From NCBI RefSeq assembly GCF_914271485.1, contig NZ_CAJZAG010000002.1, positions 62,001-126,000 of the forward strand: a stretch of 64,000 bases of DNA, in the 5' to 3' direction. The notes under the pieces were generated by a model. It did not search any database, was not told where the DNA came from, and saw nothing but the letters and a program-made list of their open reading frames with translations. Below, one piece after another: positions 19,205 to 27,405 of this stretch; the first letter of the stretch is position 1, and the number at the start of each line of letters is the position of its first letter. The stretch comes from Cupriavidus pampae (GTDB taxonomy: Bacteria > Pseudomonadota > Gammaproteobacteria > Burkholderiales > Burkholderiaceae). The translations under genes and the position numbers were made by a program.

Positions 19205-19265
19205 AGCGAGGGATAGGAAGTCGCACTGTTGGCGCAGAGCGACTTCTGCAGATAGTCGGATTTTC
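19205..19265. repeat. Candidate right-end transposase-binding repeats
   Basis: AGCGAG at 19205-19210, GTCGC at 19220-19224 and GCGAC at 19239-19243. Read inward on the minus strand this is GTCGCTCTGCGCC, about 12 nt, then GCGACTTCC, matching the left end's CTCGCTTCTGCACC ... GCGAGTTCC. The arms differ but stay self-complementary at each end, as expected for transposase-binding sites in inverted orientation. Confidence 0.45.
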
Positions 19266-19288
19266 GAGCTAGCGTTCTCCTAGATAGG

Positions 19289-19313
19289 CGGGGCGACCAT
19301 TCTGGTTGCCCCG
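19289..19313. repeat. Strong hairpin, 11-bp stem
   Basis: CGGGGCGACCA, loop TTC, TGGTTGCCCCG: 11 pairs with one G-T. No U-run follows on either strand, so a classic terminator is not supported; it may be an attenuator or insulator outside the transposon end. Confidence 0.5.
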
Positions 19314-19685
19314 TTTGCATTGTCGTGATTAGTCCCACGTCACAAGACAAAACTAATCCAAAGGCGTTGGTTTGCAAGAAATTTGTCTTACTCTCTATCC
19401 ACTACTAAGCTTCAAAGGCAGAGCTATATATTTTTCCCGCGAATTTTACTAATATAATTATATTATTCTTCGTCAGATATAAATCGCCCTGTAGGCAAAC
19501 GACTCCAGCGGTCACCCTCACTTCGCAACGAATCAATTCGGCCGTGCAACATTCACCTCCCGTGAGACGTAGCATTTGAGCTTGCTCGACTCGCTTTTTG
19601 GCGCTCCTGATGTCATCATCGGACGAGACCAGCCTCGCGCGATGCGCTCTGTGGTTGGCCGCGTAACAAGACTGGTGGAGACGGA

Positions 19686-20117
19686 ATGGCTGGCGAAGGA
19701 CGGCAGTACCTAATGCTTGCAGATCGCGATGACCCCGTGAGGGAGGCCTTGATAGACCATTCCGAGGACATTCTCCGGATGAAGTCTTGCTTTTCTCAAG
19801 CGGGGTATGACGTGAATGCCGAAACGCTTGCAGCAGCATGGCTCTCTTACTCTCAAGGCTTTGCCGCCACGTGGCTTGGGCTTCCGGATGACGATCGCCG
19901 CCTGCTGAGAGATCTTCTGGAGGGGCAACACCCCGCGCTAGTTTTGAGTCCGACCGGTAAGGATTGCTGGCCGACTTCTCTGGTCAACAGCAAGGACGGA
20001 CATAGCCACCGTGTGGAATTGCCAAATGAGCTCTTGGCCGAGTTGGGATGGGAAACCGCCGATGTCGTCGAGATCGCGCGTCTCCCATGTGGAGAGATCC
20101 GACTTCGTAAGCTCTAG
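19686..20117 (+). CDS. Small protein with C-terminal AbrB/MazE-like DNA-binding motif
   Basis: A 143-aa protein. The last 40 residues, RVELPNELLAELGWETADVVEIARLPCGEIRLRKL, read like a swapped-hairpin AbrB fold (leucine-rich strand, GW-x-x-A-D-V-V-E turn, then a short strand). The N-terminal 95 residues (REALIDHSEDILRMKSCFSQAGYDV, LAAAWLSYSQGFAATWLGL) are helical and unknown. Such proteins are often antitoxins or autoregulators, but no toxin gene lies next to it. It follows the right end of the transposon. Confidence 0.55.
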   Translation: MAGEGRQYLMLADRDDPVREALIDHSEDILRMKSCFSQAGYDVNAETLAAAWLSYSQGFAATWLGLPDDDRRLLRDLLEGQHPALVLSPTGKDCWPTSLVNSKDGHSHRVELPNELLAELGWETADVVEIARLPCGEIRLRKL

Positions 20118-20427
20118 GTGATGTTCGCTTGTCCGATCGGCCTCTCGACGCCTGTGCTGGCATCGTTAGCGTGGCCCTGCGGATTTCATTGGCCGGAGAG
20201 ACGCCAATCGGCCAGAAGCAGTCGCTCGACATGCGCGTGTAAATTGCACACAATCCCGAGTTCGTGACGATACGAGAGCAATTCCGAGTCTGACACATCG
20301 AATGTCACCTTCGTCACCTAGGCGGGTGTCTAGAGAATAATCTGGCAGAGGGCTTAGTCGTAGCGATCGCGAGCGCTTGCGCAACAAGTACACCATCTTC
20401 TCCCGGTCGTTTCACTTACATTTCCAC
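20118..20427. other. Short non-coding stretch
   Basis: About 310 bases between the AbrB-type gene and a small frame. No gene, repeat or hairpin of note was seen; it may carry the promoter of the small downstream frame. Confidence 0.4.
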
Positions 20428-20673
20428 ATGAACCTGATACCGCTATCTACAATCAGCGACATTCGCTTCGATATCTCGCAAGACGAGCTTGAGAGCGCAA
20501 TTGGTAAGCCCGTGCGGCAGGGTCGAAACCGACGTGGCGAAGAAGAACTTATCTATACCAAAGGGATTTATCGTTTCGATGAGTTTGGACTGGTCGAGGT
20601 AACGCTTGATGTTGAGGCGATCACGATTGCTGGAGAGACTGATAGCTCTTCCAAGTGCGCTGACCCAGTCTGA
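20428..20673 (+). CDS. Small hypothetical protein, probably a fragment
   Basis: An 81-aa frame starting MNLIPLSTISDIRFDISQ. The sequence DELESAIGKPVRQGRNRRGEEELIYTKGIYRFDEFGLVEVTLDVEAITIAGE has clear protein character (strand-turn pattern), but then ends abruptly in DSSSKCADPV. I read it as the N-terminal part of a longer protein truncated by a frameshift or rearrangement. It converges on the HNH gene with a 19-bp gap. No family recognised. Confidence 0.4.
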   Translation: MNLIPLSTISDIRFDISQDELESAIGKPVRQGRNRRGEEELIYTKGIYRFDEFGLVEVTLDVEAITIAGETDSSSKCADPV

Positions 20674-20692
20674 TCCCTCCGTCTGCGGCATC

Positions 20693-21688
20693 CTAGGTTC
20701 GCAATACCGACTCCAATCCGTGCGCATCTCTGTGAATCTTGAGGTACTTCCTGATACCCAAATGCTTGTTGAGCACATCGCTTCGCAATCGAATGTTCTG
20801 ATCGACTCCGAAGTGATGCATTTGGCCACGAACCAGATGAGGATGAATGACTACGTTACCGTTGTCGTGAAAGCCGATTAATCCGCGGTCGAAAAGTCTA
20901 TCTAGGCTTGGTGTGAGGAGCAGACCGTTATCTGGATCCCACCGCTCATTTGCGCTCTTGCAATTTCCCCAGGCATGGATGTGGGATGCGATGAGGAATT
21001 CGGTCAACCTGCAGCCTGTCACTGAGCAGCCCCCCCATCTCTGAATTAGCTGCTGCCGGTAGTTGCTCTGCCCTATGCGGACCTTCATCAAAGCGAGAAA
21101 CTCTGATTCGCTAAGGTCATGGTTGCCCCGTAACTCCTCTAGTGCGGCCTCATCATGAAGCCGCTCTGATGCTGGTTTGTTGGGTCTGGTATCCGGTAGC
21201 GAGTCGTATTCGGTACCACCTGTCACAGCGGCCCTAACAAACAGGCAGAACGCTTCGCACAGAAGATAAATGCGAGCAGCAAAGGTTTCACCGGCCCAAT
21301 CGGAGACATCAATTGTTGCCTCATAGCCGACGACAGGCCTACCATCATCCTCCAGGTAGCGCAACCAAGACGGTCCTGGATATGCGGCATTACGTGGCAG
21401 CGCAACCCCTTCAAACGAGAAAAACTTGCCCGACAGCAGTCGATCAATTTCCTCTTTGTCTTGCTCATATAGAAACGCGCGCAGCTTCATGTAGACCGGT
21501 CCATCACCGCGGTTTGGCGTGATCCCAATAAAGCGAACTTCGTCCATGGGATGCATAACCCGAATCCAAGGATGCCCGTCTGGGTTGAGCATTAAGTGCG
21601 ACTTTATTCCCTTGCGTTCAAAAAGTTGATCCAATCCATCAGCTGCGATTCTCAATGCACCGACGACCCGCTCCAATCCTTCTCGCAT
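20693..21688 (-). CDS. HNH endonuclease domain protein
   Basis: A 331-aa protein. The C-terminal region RWGGCSVTGCRLTEFLIASHIHAW, then RWDPDNGLLLTPSLDRLFDRGLIGFHDNG, is an HNH_2-type module: Cys pair, ASHI His, DNGLLL Asn and later His residues. The N-terminal 200 residues contain MDEVRFIGITPNRGDGPVYMKL and a helical part; they resemble recognition domains of HNH proteins found in restriction or defence loci, without a firm family. Probably cleaves DNA; its specificity and any partner methylase are unknown (none is adjacent). A small gene ends 17 bp upstream. Confidence 0.75.
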   Translation of the reverse strand: MREGLERVVGALRIAADGLDQLFERKGIKSHLMLNPDGHPWIRVMHPMDEVRFIGITPNRGDGPVYMKLRAFLYEQDKEEIDRLLSGKFFSFEGVALPRNAAYPGPSWLRYLEDDGRPVVGYEATIDVSDWAGETFAARIYLLCEAFCLFVRAAVTGGTEYDSLPDTRPNKPASERLHDEAALEELRGNHDLSESEFLALMKVRIGQSNYRQQLIQRWGGCSVTGCRLTEFLIASHIHAWGNCKSANERWDPDNGLLLTPSLDRLFDRGLIGFHDNGNVVIHPHLVRGQMHHFGVDQNIRLRSDVLNKHLGIRKYLKIHRDAHGLESVLRT

Positions 21689-21705
21689 GCGTCCTCCCCA
21701 TCAAT

Positions 21706-21996
21706 TTAATGATGAATTCTCACACAATCGCGGCCGTCAGCGAGCATACGGTATTCTGTGCCGCTGAATAGCCTCTTGCTCAGAACATGCCTCAGCGCAC
21801 ATATTGCGACAGCCGTTGACGAGGCTCGGTCACGACCGTACCCCGGCGAGATCGATATCGTTGTGAATTCTCGAGAATGCTCTTCAACTTGATCGCGGCA
21901 GGCCATGAACCGCCGGCGTACGTGGCCTAGATCAGCTGTGGATTCAACCGGTGAATGCAACACACTAGACCTGCGTTCGGCCGGCTGCGTTGCCAT
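21706..21996 (-). CDS. Small hypothetical protein upstream of the HNH gene
   Basis: A 96-aa frame with an AAGGTGG ribosome site 9 nt before ATG 21996 and its stop 17 bp before the HNH gene start. Sequence such as LGHVRRRFMACRDQVEEHSREFTTISISPGYGRDRAS looks protein-like but matches nothing I know. It may be co-transcribed with the HNH gene. It could still be a chance frame. Confidence 0.35.
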   Translation of the reverse strand: MATQPAERRSSVLHSPVESTADLGHVRRRFMACRDQVEEHSREFTTISISPGYGRDRASSTAVAICALRHVLSKRLFSGTEYRMLADGRDCVRIHH

Positions 21997-22174
21997 GATT
22001 CGCTGCCACCTTGATACATGTGGAGCTCATCTGACCTAAGTTGGCTAGGGAGATTCTGGCACTGTTCGCTTTTCTGCATATCGACTTGGCCGGGCTCGGC
22101 TACGTGTTGTGGCGGAGGGAGCCTGTATCCCTGGAGCGATGAATGCAAAGCTAGTGATAACCGATTATGGATGG

Positions 22175-23491
22175 TCAGCCCCAGGTCTGGTTTCCCATAG
22201 CCAGTGGCAATGGTGTGAGCACGAACGCCTGCTTGTCGCACCAGGCAGTCAGACGAGCCGTGTGCTGGTCCGTATAGCCCGTACCGTCTTCGCGTATGAC
22301 GATCAAGGTGTTGCGTCCGATTGAGCGTAGTTCGTTGTCGGTCCTACAGTAGACCTGAGTGTTGACGAGCTCCGCGACCACATCGTCAAGAACTGCGCCA
22401 TGTTTCTTGTGAATAGTTTCGGAGAGGGAGAGATCCAGCTTTAGAGGCCCGGGTTGGAAAGCAAGTGACTTGACCACGTCAACGGCTGCTGCGGAGAGCT
22501 TTCTCGGCTCCCAATCCGTGGCCCCTGGGCGCGCGAGGTCTTTCTCTGAAAGTTCATGCGCACTAAGCTCGAAGACACCCTTTCCGTCTACGGATTCGCC
22601 TCGCACGACGAGGAGTTCCGCAAGGTACTCATGATCTAGGTCCGGGCCGAAAGGCATCGGAACGCCACAGATAACCGAAATCTTCGTCCAAAGGAATTCC
22701 AAGAGGATACGCGCGACATGGTCCCTGCCTGACGCTAGAAGAACCCATCCTCCATTTGGGGCACGGCTCAGGTACGGTTGTCCCGTACACTTCACCAGAC
22801 TGAAGGTGCCGGCGGTGATCAGGGCCGGCAGGATTTCTGGCAAATTCTTTGCCAACGCGCCTATGTTGGATCGGGCGAATTTGAGCATTGCCGAGCGAAG
22901 ACCGTGCTCGGTGGTGTAGCCGTTAAATCCCAGAAGCACCGCTACCGGGGCGTAGCTTTGGCGGAGAAGGGTGAAGAAATTGATCCGATCCGGCTCCGGG
23001 AGGCTTAGTGCGGCCTGTGTACTGAGAGGCCCGGCGCGGCCAGTCAGCATTTCGTACGACTCTCGCGCCGACCTTATGTCGAAGTACTCACCTGCGTTGA
23101 GCCTGGCCCGGAAATCTACGTCGCAGTGGCGTAGGATGTCTGCCAGATGCATGATGCCTTCGGCTAGTGCGGTGCTGTCTAGGGTCTTTTTGACTTCGAG
23201 CACACACAGAACCTGACGTGCAGGATAGATGTATTGATCGGTTAGGCCGTAGCGCTGCCCCTCTCCCTGGACAAGCATGCCATCTATCTGTTTGGGACAG
23301 CCATCAATGAACCCAGAAACGACGCGCAGATCCAGTTCGGGGGGCAGAACGAATTGTTGATCGATGCCTTCTTTTGCGATCGCCTCGTAGGCGCTGCCGA
23401 GCGTCGGCATATGCTGCATCGAGGTGGACTCGACCTTTTCTCTCTCTTTGGCTATGAAGGCGGTCAGGAGATCGGATGCGTTCTTGATCAT
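22175..23491 (-). CDS. DUF6602-like PD-(D/E)XK protein
   Basis: A 438-aa protein starting MIKNASDLLTAFIAKEREKVE. Residues 30-105 carry the pattern SAYEAIAKEGIDQQFVLP, FIDGCPKQIDGML (D70) and VLCVLEVKKTL (E99, K101), a PD-(D/E)XK nuclease signature in the arrangement of DUF6602-type proteins. The remaining 330 residues are of mixed fold with no motif I recognise. The longer frame upstream to 23860 has proline/serine-rich sequence without protein character, so the later Met was chosen. Found among defence genes; nuclease function is inferred. Confidence 0.6.
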   Translation of the reverse strand: MIKNASDLLTAFIAKEREKVESTSMQHMPTLGSAYEAIAKEGIDQQFVLPPELDLRVVSGFIDGCPKQIDGMLVQGEGQRYGLTDQYIYPARQVLCVLEVKKTLDSTALAEGIMHLADILRHCDVDFRARLNAGEYFDIRSARESYEMLTGRAGPLSTQAALSLPEPDRINFFTLLRQSYAPVAVLLGFNGYTTEHGLRSAMLKFARSNIGALAKNLPEILPALITAGTFSLVKCTGQPYLSRAPNGGWVLLASGRDHVARILLEFLWTKISVICGVPMPFGPDLDHEYLAELLVVRGESVDGKGVFELSAHELSEKDLARPGATDWEPRKLSAAAVDVVKSLAFQPGPLKLDLSLSETIHKKHGAVLDDVVAELVNTQVYCRTDNELRSIGRNTLIVIREDGTGYTDQHTARLTAWCDKQAFVLTPLPLAMGNQTWG

Positions 23492-23705
23492 GGTGAGAGA
23501 TTGTTGACGCTTAAAGATTAGATTTGCAGCTGCTAGTGGCAGACGTGGGCGAAATACAAAATTCTCTGATACCTTTTGATTTGAAAGGGGTGGCGGGGAA
23601 TAAGTAGGCGACCCCATGGGTCGCCTTTTATGCTGGTCGCCTACGTAAGCCTGCTCAGGTGCACAGCGTTGAGCGCCCTCAACGCACTCTGTGAAGAAAG
23701 GCACG

Positions 23706-24236
23706 CTACGCTGATTCGCCGTTCTCTGCCTCCCAAGCGGACTCGAAGAGCTGTTGCTTAGCCTCTTCGGTCCGATTGTAGTCGCGCAGAACATGGAACT
23801 CAGCAGAACGCTCTGAAGCTTTGACCATGAGCGCGCCGCTTTCTGGCGTGAAGAGATCACTCGCTAAGTCAAAGTAGATCTTGTATGTCCCCTCTGAGGT
23901 TCGTACATATTTTTGACTCGGATCGATCAGATGCAGAAACATCTGCTCCTTTAGAAGATCGACGAGCACAACAAAAGCCGGAATCTCTGCGGAGACCCAG
24001 TAATCGAAATGATGTGCCTCAACATAGCAGCAACTCTTCTCTTCGGCTGTTGTAGTCTTGACTTGTATTGCTACGAAGCGTCCGGTGCTTTTTTCGCCCG
24101 CCATTATTTCGACTTGTCCATCGATTCCGATGTCTATGTCGAACAGACGGCAGGGCCAACGTAGCTCCTTCGCGATCTTGTACGCTGCGAAGAACTCCCC
24201 GGCATCTCCGGTAGCGGTCTTTCTTGGGTACTTCAT
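23706..24236 (-). CDS. DUF4365-like protein
   Basis: A 176-aa protein. GDAGEFFAAYKIAKEL (E14), FDIDIGIDGQVEI (D39) and GRFVAIQVKTT (Q58-V-K60), then YVEAHHFDYWVSAEIPAFVVLVD, match the DUF4365 pattern, a small PD-(D/E)XK-fold domain common beside defence and mobile genes and often fused to STAND ATPases. Here it stands alone. The start at 24236 follows a purine-rich AGAGAAAAAG. It lies 214 bp upstream of the DUF6602-like gene on the same strand, so the two may be one unit. Confidence 0.65.
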   Translation of the reverse strand: MKYPRKTATGDAGEFFAAYKIAKELRWPCRLFDIDIGIDGQVEIMAGEKSTGRFVAIQVKTTTAEEKSCCYVEAHHFDYWVSAEIPAFVVLVDLLKEQMFLHLIDPSQKYVRTSEGTYKIYFDLASDLFTPESGALMVKASERSAEFHVLRDYNRTEEAKQQLFESAWEAENGESA

Positions 24237-25046
24237 CTTTTTCTCTAAGATTCTGCGGTTGCAAGGGAATGCGGAAATGTCTGACCGATGCATGACACGC
24301 GCTTTAGCCCTTAACATCTATCGGCCACGCGTCCCAGTTATTGAGTTCTTTGCGTCAGGTCAGACATCCTAATTCGCCTCGGTCCTGAAGAAGCTTGCCC
24401 TGTGTCGCGACCACAACCTGCAGGGGGTGGCCTTGAGAAAGTCTGGCCACATTCTCTCTTTCGATCATCTCAAACTAAAGTGGTGAAACGCTGTTACCGT
24501 CAGGTTGCCCTGACGAAGGTCTACGCGTGGGAGCTGATCGCTGACGACTGCCTAAGGGAGAAGGTGTCGTCATGGACGCGGAGCTATCCTGTCGCTGACC
24601 TCCAAGCAAGAACTCAATGACTGCTATGCCGTTGTGGAGTCGGACTTCAATGGCCGCGGCAAGTAGGCCGCCGTGAACGTCGGCTGCGAGGGCGAGCCCT
24701 CTCGGTGTTTTCCATCGAAATGAATCCGTTGCGCCTATCAGCTGATATCGTGCACGAACAGCGCACGACCGCTGTGATCGTCTTGACCACCGGCGCGGCA
24801 TCCAACGACGGTCGATTTAGCGAAGACAATAGCTACACCCCCTATACCCCGCCTTCCTCGATCTCCGATATCTGACATCCACTTTCCCTGCCCCTCATAA
24901 ATCCTCGTCGTCTCGCAGATTTCCTCCTATATTGAAACCTTGCTGCTTATGCTCAGCAACTGAGAGCATTATCGGTGGCACCTCACATAGCAGCACGGCG
25001 GGACTAGAATAATTACTTAATCCGCCCCAGATCATTTGGAGAGTAT
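24237..25046. other. Long non-coding stretch
   Basis: About 810 bases without a credible gene. Short frames on both strands lack ribosome sites and family features. It must contain divergent promoters for the DUF4365 gene and the gene at 25047; the last 150 bases are AT-rich, fitting a promoter. Possibly a decayed gene or IS. Confidence 0.45.
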
Positions 25047-26378
25047 ATGGCGGAATTTGATTTTCCCGTGCCCAGCATTGATATAACCGTTACAAATTAC
25101 AAGCCGAGCTTCGATCAAGCCTCTAGAAAATTCAGATCGTGGCAGGTGGAATCTCTACTTAATAAGGCGGCCGACTTGCTTGATCGTTGTCTAGCCGAAC
25201 AGGCGAAATACGACTCTCTCCGCGCTCAACAGGCCTTCTTGTCGACGACATTGGCGGCCGAGGAGGCTTCTCTATTGACAGAGGAAAAGCTTCGGGACGA
25301 TGGGCAATATGATTTCCCGTCCATAGATACAACGGCCCGTGTTTCAAAATTAGCCGAAATGGCAGTAGATTACAAGAATGCCGAGGAATGGGCGGTAGCG
25401 ACACATGCTCAGGAAGGGACTCCGGCGGCCGCGGCAACTATGCATGACCACAAGATCGCACACCTTCGCTTTAAAATGGAGAATACTCTCGCAGAGGTCG
25501 AAAAAATCCGTGCAGAGAAAACTGCGCTCGGAACTGTGGCTATCCACAAGGATAGATTAGACAAAGAAAGAAAGAGATTCGATGCAACGAAGATATACAC
25601 TATAGATGGTAACGCATTAGATTTTAGATTTCAGGCGGAACGGTGTAGTCGTCGCGTGGTTCGCGACTATAGAGAGGCTGTGGACCGACTTATAGTTGCA
25701 GCCAGAGGTCTGGAACAGATCTACGGATATCAAGGCTACCAAACTGATAAGGATGTGGTCGTCGATTTTTCCTCAGTCATTCAGTCAGTGAATGATCTCA
25801 CCCTCAAGCCGCTTGACGCAGTTACAACATGGGTACGGGAGGCAATCCGATGGCTCGCCGCCTTCAGCCACAGCGATCAAACGATCACTGTGGTCGTATC
25901 TCTCAAACAGGCCCTCGGTACGGAGTGGAATGCACTTTTGAGCCAGCCTGGCGCGCGTTCCTTCCCTATTTCACAGGACTTATTTTACCCATACCGGTTT
26001 GTCCGTCTTCGCGGGATGAGCGCGACCTTTCTATCTAAAGGCGGCTCAAGCAGTTATCCACTCCGCTGCATTATTACGTTGCCGAAATCTGCTCGATATT
26101 TTTTTCGGGATGAGCAGGGAAATGATTTAGGAACTTCGTCTGTGAATCAAAGAGAAATTCCACCCTGCGTGCTTGGGCGAGTAGCGGACAGAGGCTCCGC
26201 ACGTGAGCCTGAGATCTGCGGTGCGATATCGTTAATGAACGCCAGTCCCATTGGAGAACCCGGGCCTAGTGGTCTCTTCACCATTGACGTGCAGCGAATC
26301 ACAGATGATGATAAGACTTCTATTGCCGACATCCTTCTGGAGGTTATTGTATCGGCTCAGCCGGTGCATAATTTTTGA
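25047..26378 (+). CDS. Unknown 443-aa protein: helical/coiled-coil N-half, beta-rich C-half
   Basis: Residues about 30-235 are charged and helical (LLNKAADLLDRCLAEQAKYDSLRAQ, AHLRFKMENTLAEVEKIRAEK, RRVVRDYREAVDRLIVAARGLEQIYGYQGYQ), probably long coiled coils. A possible helical hairpin follows (WVREAIRWLAAFSHSDQ), then a beta-rich part with FPISQDLFYPYRFVRLRGMSATFL and LRCIITLPKSARYFF. The C-terminal part faintly recalls the C-terminal binding domain of Tc-toxin A components (RRI-x-S-V-x-V-x-x-P pattern). That is only a hint. Lower GC than its neighbours suggests recent transfer. The next gene follows after 12 bp. Confidence 0.6.
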   Translation: MAEFDFPVPSIDITVTNYKPSFDQASRKFRSWQVESLLNKAADLLDRCLAEQAKYDSLRAQQAFLSTTLAAEEASLLTEEKLRDDGQYDFPSIDTTARVSKLAEMAVDYKNAEEWAVATHAQEGTPAAAATMHDHKIAHLRFKMENTLAEVEKIRAEKTALGTVAIHKDRLDKERKRFDATKIYTIDGNALDFRFQAERCSRRVVRDYREAVDRLIVAARGLEQIYGYQGYQTDKDVVVDFSSVIQSVNDLTLKPLDAVTTWVREAIRWLAAFSHSDQTITVVVSLKQALGTEWNALLSQPGARSFPISQDLFYPYRFVRLRGMSATFLSKGGSSSYPLRCIITLPKSARYFFRDEQGNDLGTSSVNQREIPPCVLGRVADRGSAREPEICGAISLMNASPIGEPGPSGLFTIDVQRITDDDKTSIADILLEVIVSAQPVHNF

Positions 26379-26390
26379 TGGGGTATCATC

Positions 26391-26876
26391 ATGCCTTATA
26401 ATAGCCTATCATCAAAGGAATCGATTCACAGCTCACTTTGGATGCCCCCGTTGTCAAGCGCGTTGCGATGTGACGAACCACAATCTCGACTCGAATTAAA
26501 TGCGGAGACGGCACTCATCGCACTAGCGGATAACAATGAAAAAGTCCAATCTCGAATTGAGGAGCAAGAAAGACGAGAGAAAATTATTAATGCGGTCGTT
26601 ATCTCCCTGACGGCGATAATAAATCCAGAGAAAGAGTTGGAAGATTCTAATCAAGCCGCAATCTGGTCTATTATTCACGGTATTCTTGGAATTGAAACGC
26701 CGGATATATTGGAGTATCAGTTTAGTGAAAAAGCGAAGAAAGATGAGAAGATTAATGAGCTTTTCTCCGAATTAGAGAGGCAGCGTGCATCGGATGATGC
26801 TGAAATGGACAGTGGGCGCGATCGGCTCGATGTCCCGAATTCAGATGTGCTGCATTCGTCCCCACTTCTACCATGA
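26391..26876 (+). CDS. Unknown 161-aa protein co-transcribed with the 443-aa gene
   Basis: Starts 12 bp after the preceding stop, with GATGGGG as ribosome site. The middle (ETALIALADNNEKVQSRIEEQERREKIINAVVISLTAIINPEKEL) is an amphipathic/charged helix running into a moderately hydrophobic stretch; the end (SEKAKKDEKINELFSELERQRA) is coiled coil. No family recognised. Low GC like its partner. It may be an immunity, chaperone or second component for the 443-aa protein; that is speculation from the operon arrangement. Confidence 0.5.
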   Translation: MPYNSLSSKESIHSSLWMPPLSSALRCDEPQSRLELNAETALIALADNNEKVQSRIEEQERREKIINAVVISLTAIINPEKELEDSNQAAIWSIIHGILGIETPDILEYQFSEKAKKDEKINELFSELERQRASDDAEMDSGRDRLDVPNSDVLHSSPLLP

Positions 26877-27405
26877 ACTATCGGGCGGCCAACAAATGTA
26901 AATGCCACCCCTAACCATGCTGGCTCCGGAGCATTTGGACTTCTCACACTTGCCGAATCGTCGTTCACCTTTAAGCGGCACGGCAACTGCAACTCTTGCT
27001 CAGCAGTTGAGCTACCTCGCGATCTCCGCACTGAGGAGCGGCTACTCTTGGTTTTCTGCACCTCCATATCAACATGTCCGAAGTTGGATGAAGCTCGCCC
27101 ACATTGCAGGCGCGACTGCAACAGGGGGCCTGTTTTACAAAAATGTCGATCAGGACGCTGAAGCTTCTGGACTACATCAATCCGAGTATGGCGGCCAAGG
27201 GAGTTCGACGAGACTGCCACTCTGGGGGCGGGCCGCTTGCCGGCAGCCGAAGTTTGGCGGGTCTTTTTCATAAGAAAGTACAGGGGAATGCCAATCTAAG
27301 GTGGGGCATTCGAGCCCGGACGGCGCCGAGGGCTCCATTCGCGGGTATCCGAGGCGCGCCCTGGCGGTATTGACCTGTCTGCGGAACGCAGCCCAAGCGG
27401 CGTCC
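26877..27405. other. Non-coding stretch between convergent units
   Basis: About 530 bases between the AT-rich pair and the CHAT gene, which converge here. GC rises again to the local average. Frames in this stretch have no ribosome sites or motifs. No clear terminator hairpin was found by eye. Confidence 0.4.

Larger units (their letters stand above)
10105..19265 (-). mobile_element. Tn7/Tn5053-like transposon with two tyrosine-recombinase genes
   Basis: A block of six minus-strand genes: tnsA-like, tniA, tniB, tniQ, then two large tyrosine-recombinase-type genes. The first four overlap by ATGA junctions, so they form one translationally coupled operon. Both edges carry matching AGCGAG/GCGAC-type motifs in inverted orientation (listed separately), which I take as transposase-binding ends. 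The left edge falls immediately after the stop codon of the STAND gene. The exact tips and the target duplication could not be fixed by eye; the gene block itself (10261-19118) is certain, the outer limits are approximate. No cargo gene is present between the recombinases and the left end, so cargo is absent or consists of the recombinases themselves. Confidence 0.6.
19119..19685. other. Non-coding stretch holding the transposon right end
   Basis: Contains the promoter and leader of the tns/tni operon, the right-end repeats and a strong hairpin (listed separately). Beyond about 19,400 the DNA becomes markedly AT-rich (around 19,430-19,480), which marks a change of origin. A minus-strand frame across 19405-19839 lies partly opposite the AbrB-type gene and is not convincing. 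Confidence 0.5.

Noticed and set aside
19217..19247. Rho-independent terminator in the transposon right end
   Set aside because: The GAAGTCGC/GCGACTTC arms have a counterpart at the left end and no U-run, so transposase-binding repeats explain them better.
25047..26378. Gasdermin cleaved by the nearby CHAT protease
   Set aside because: Length (443 aa), long coiled coils and lack of a gasdermin-like N-terminal pattern do not fit; proximity alone is not enough.
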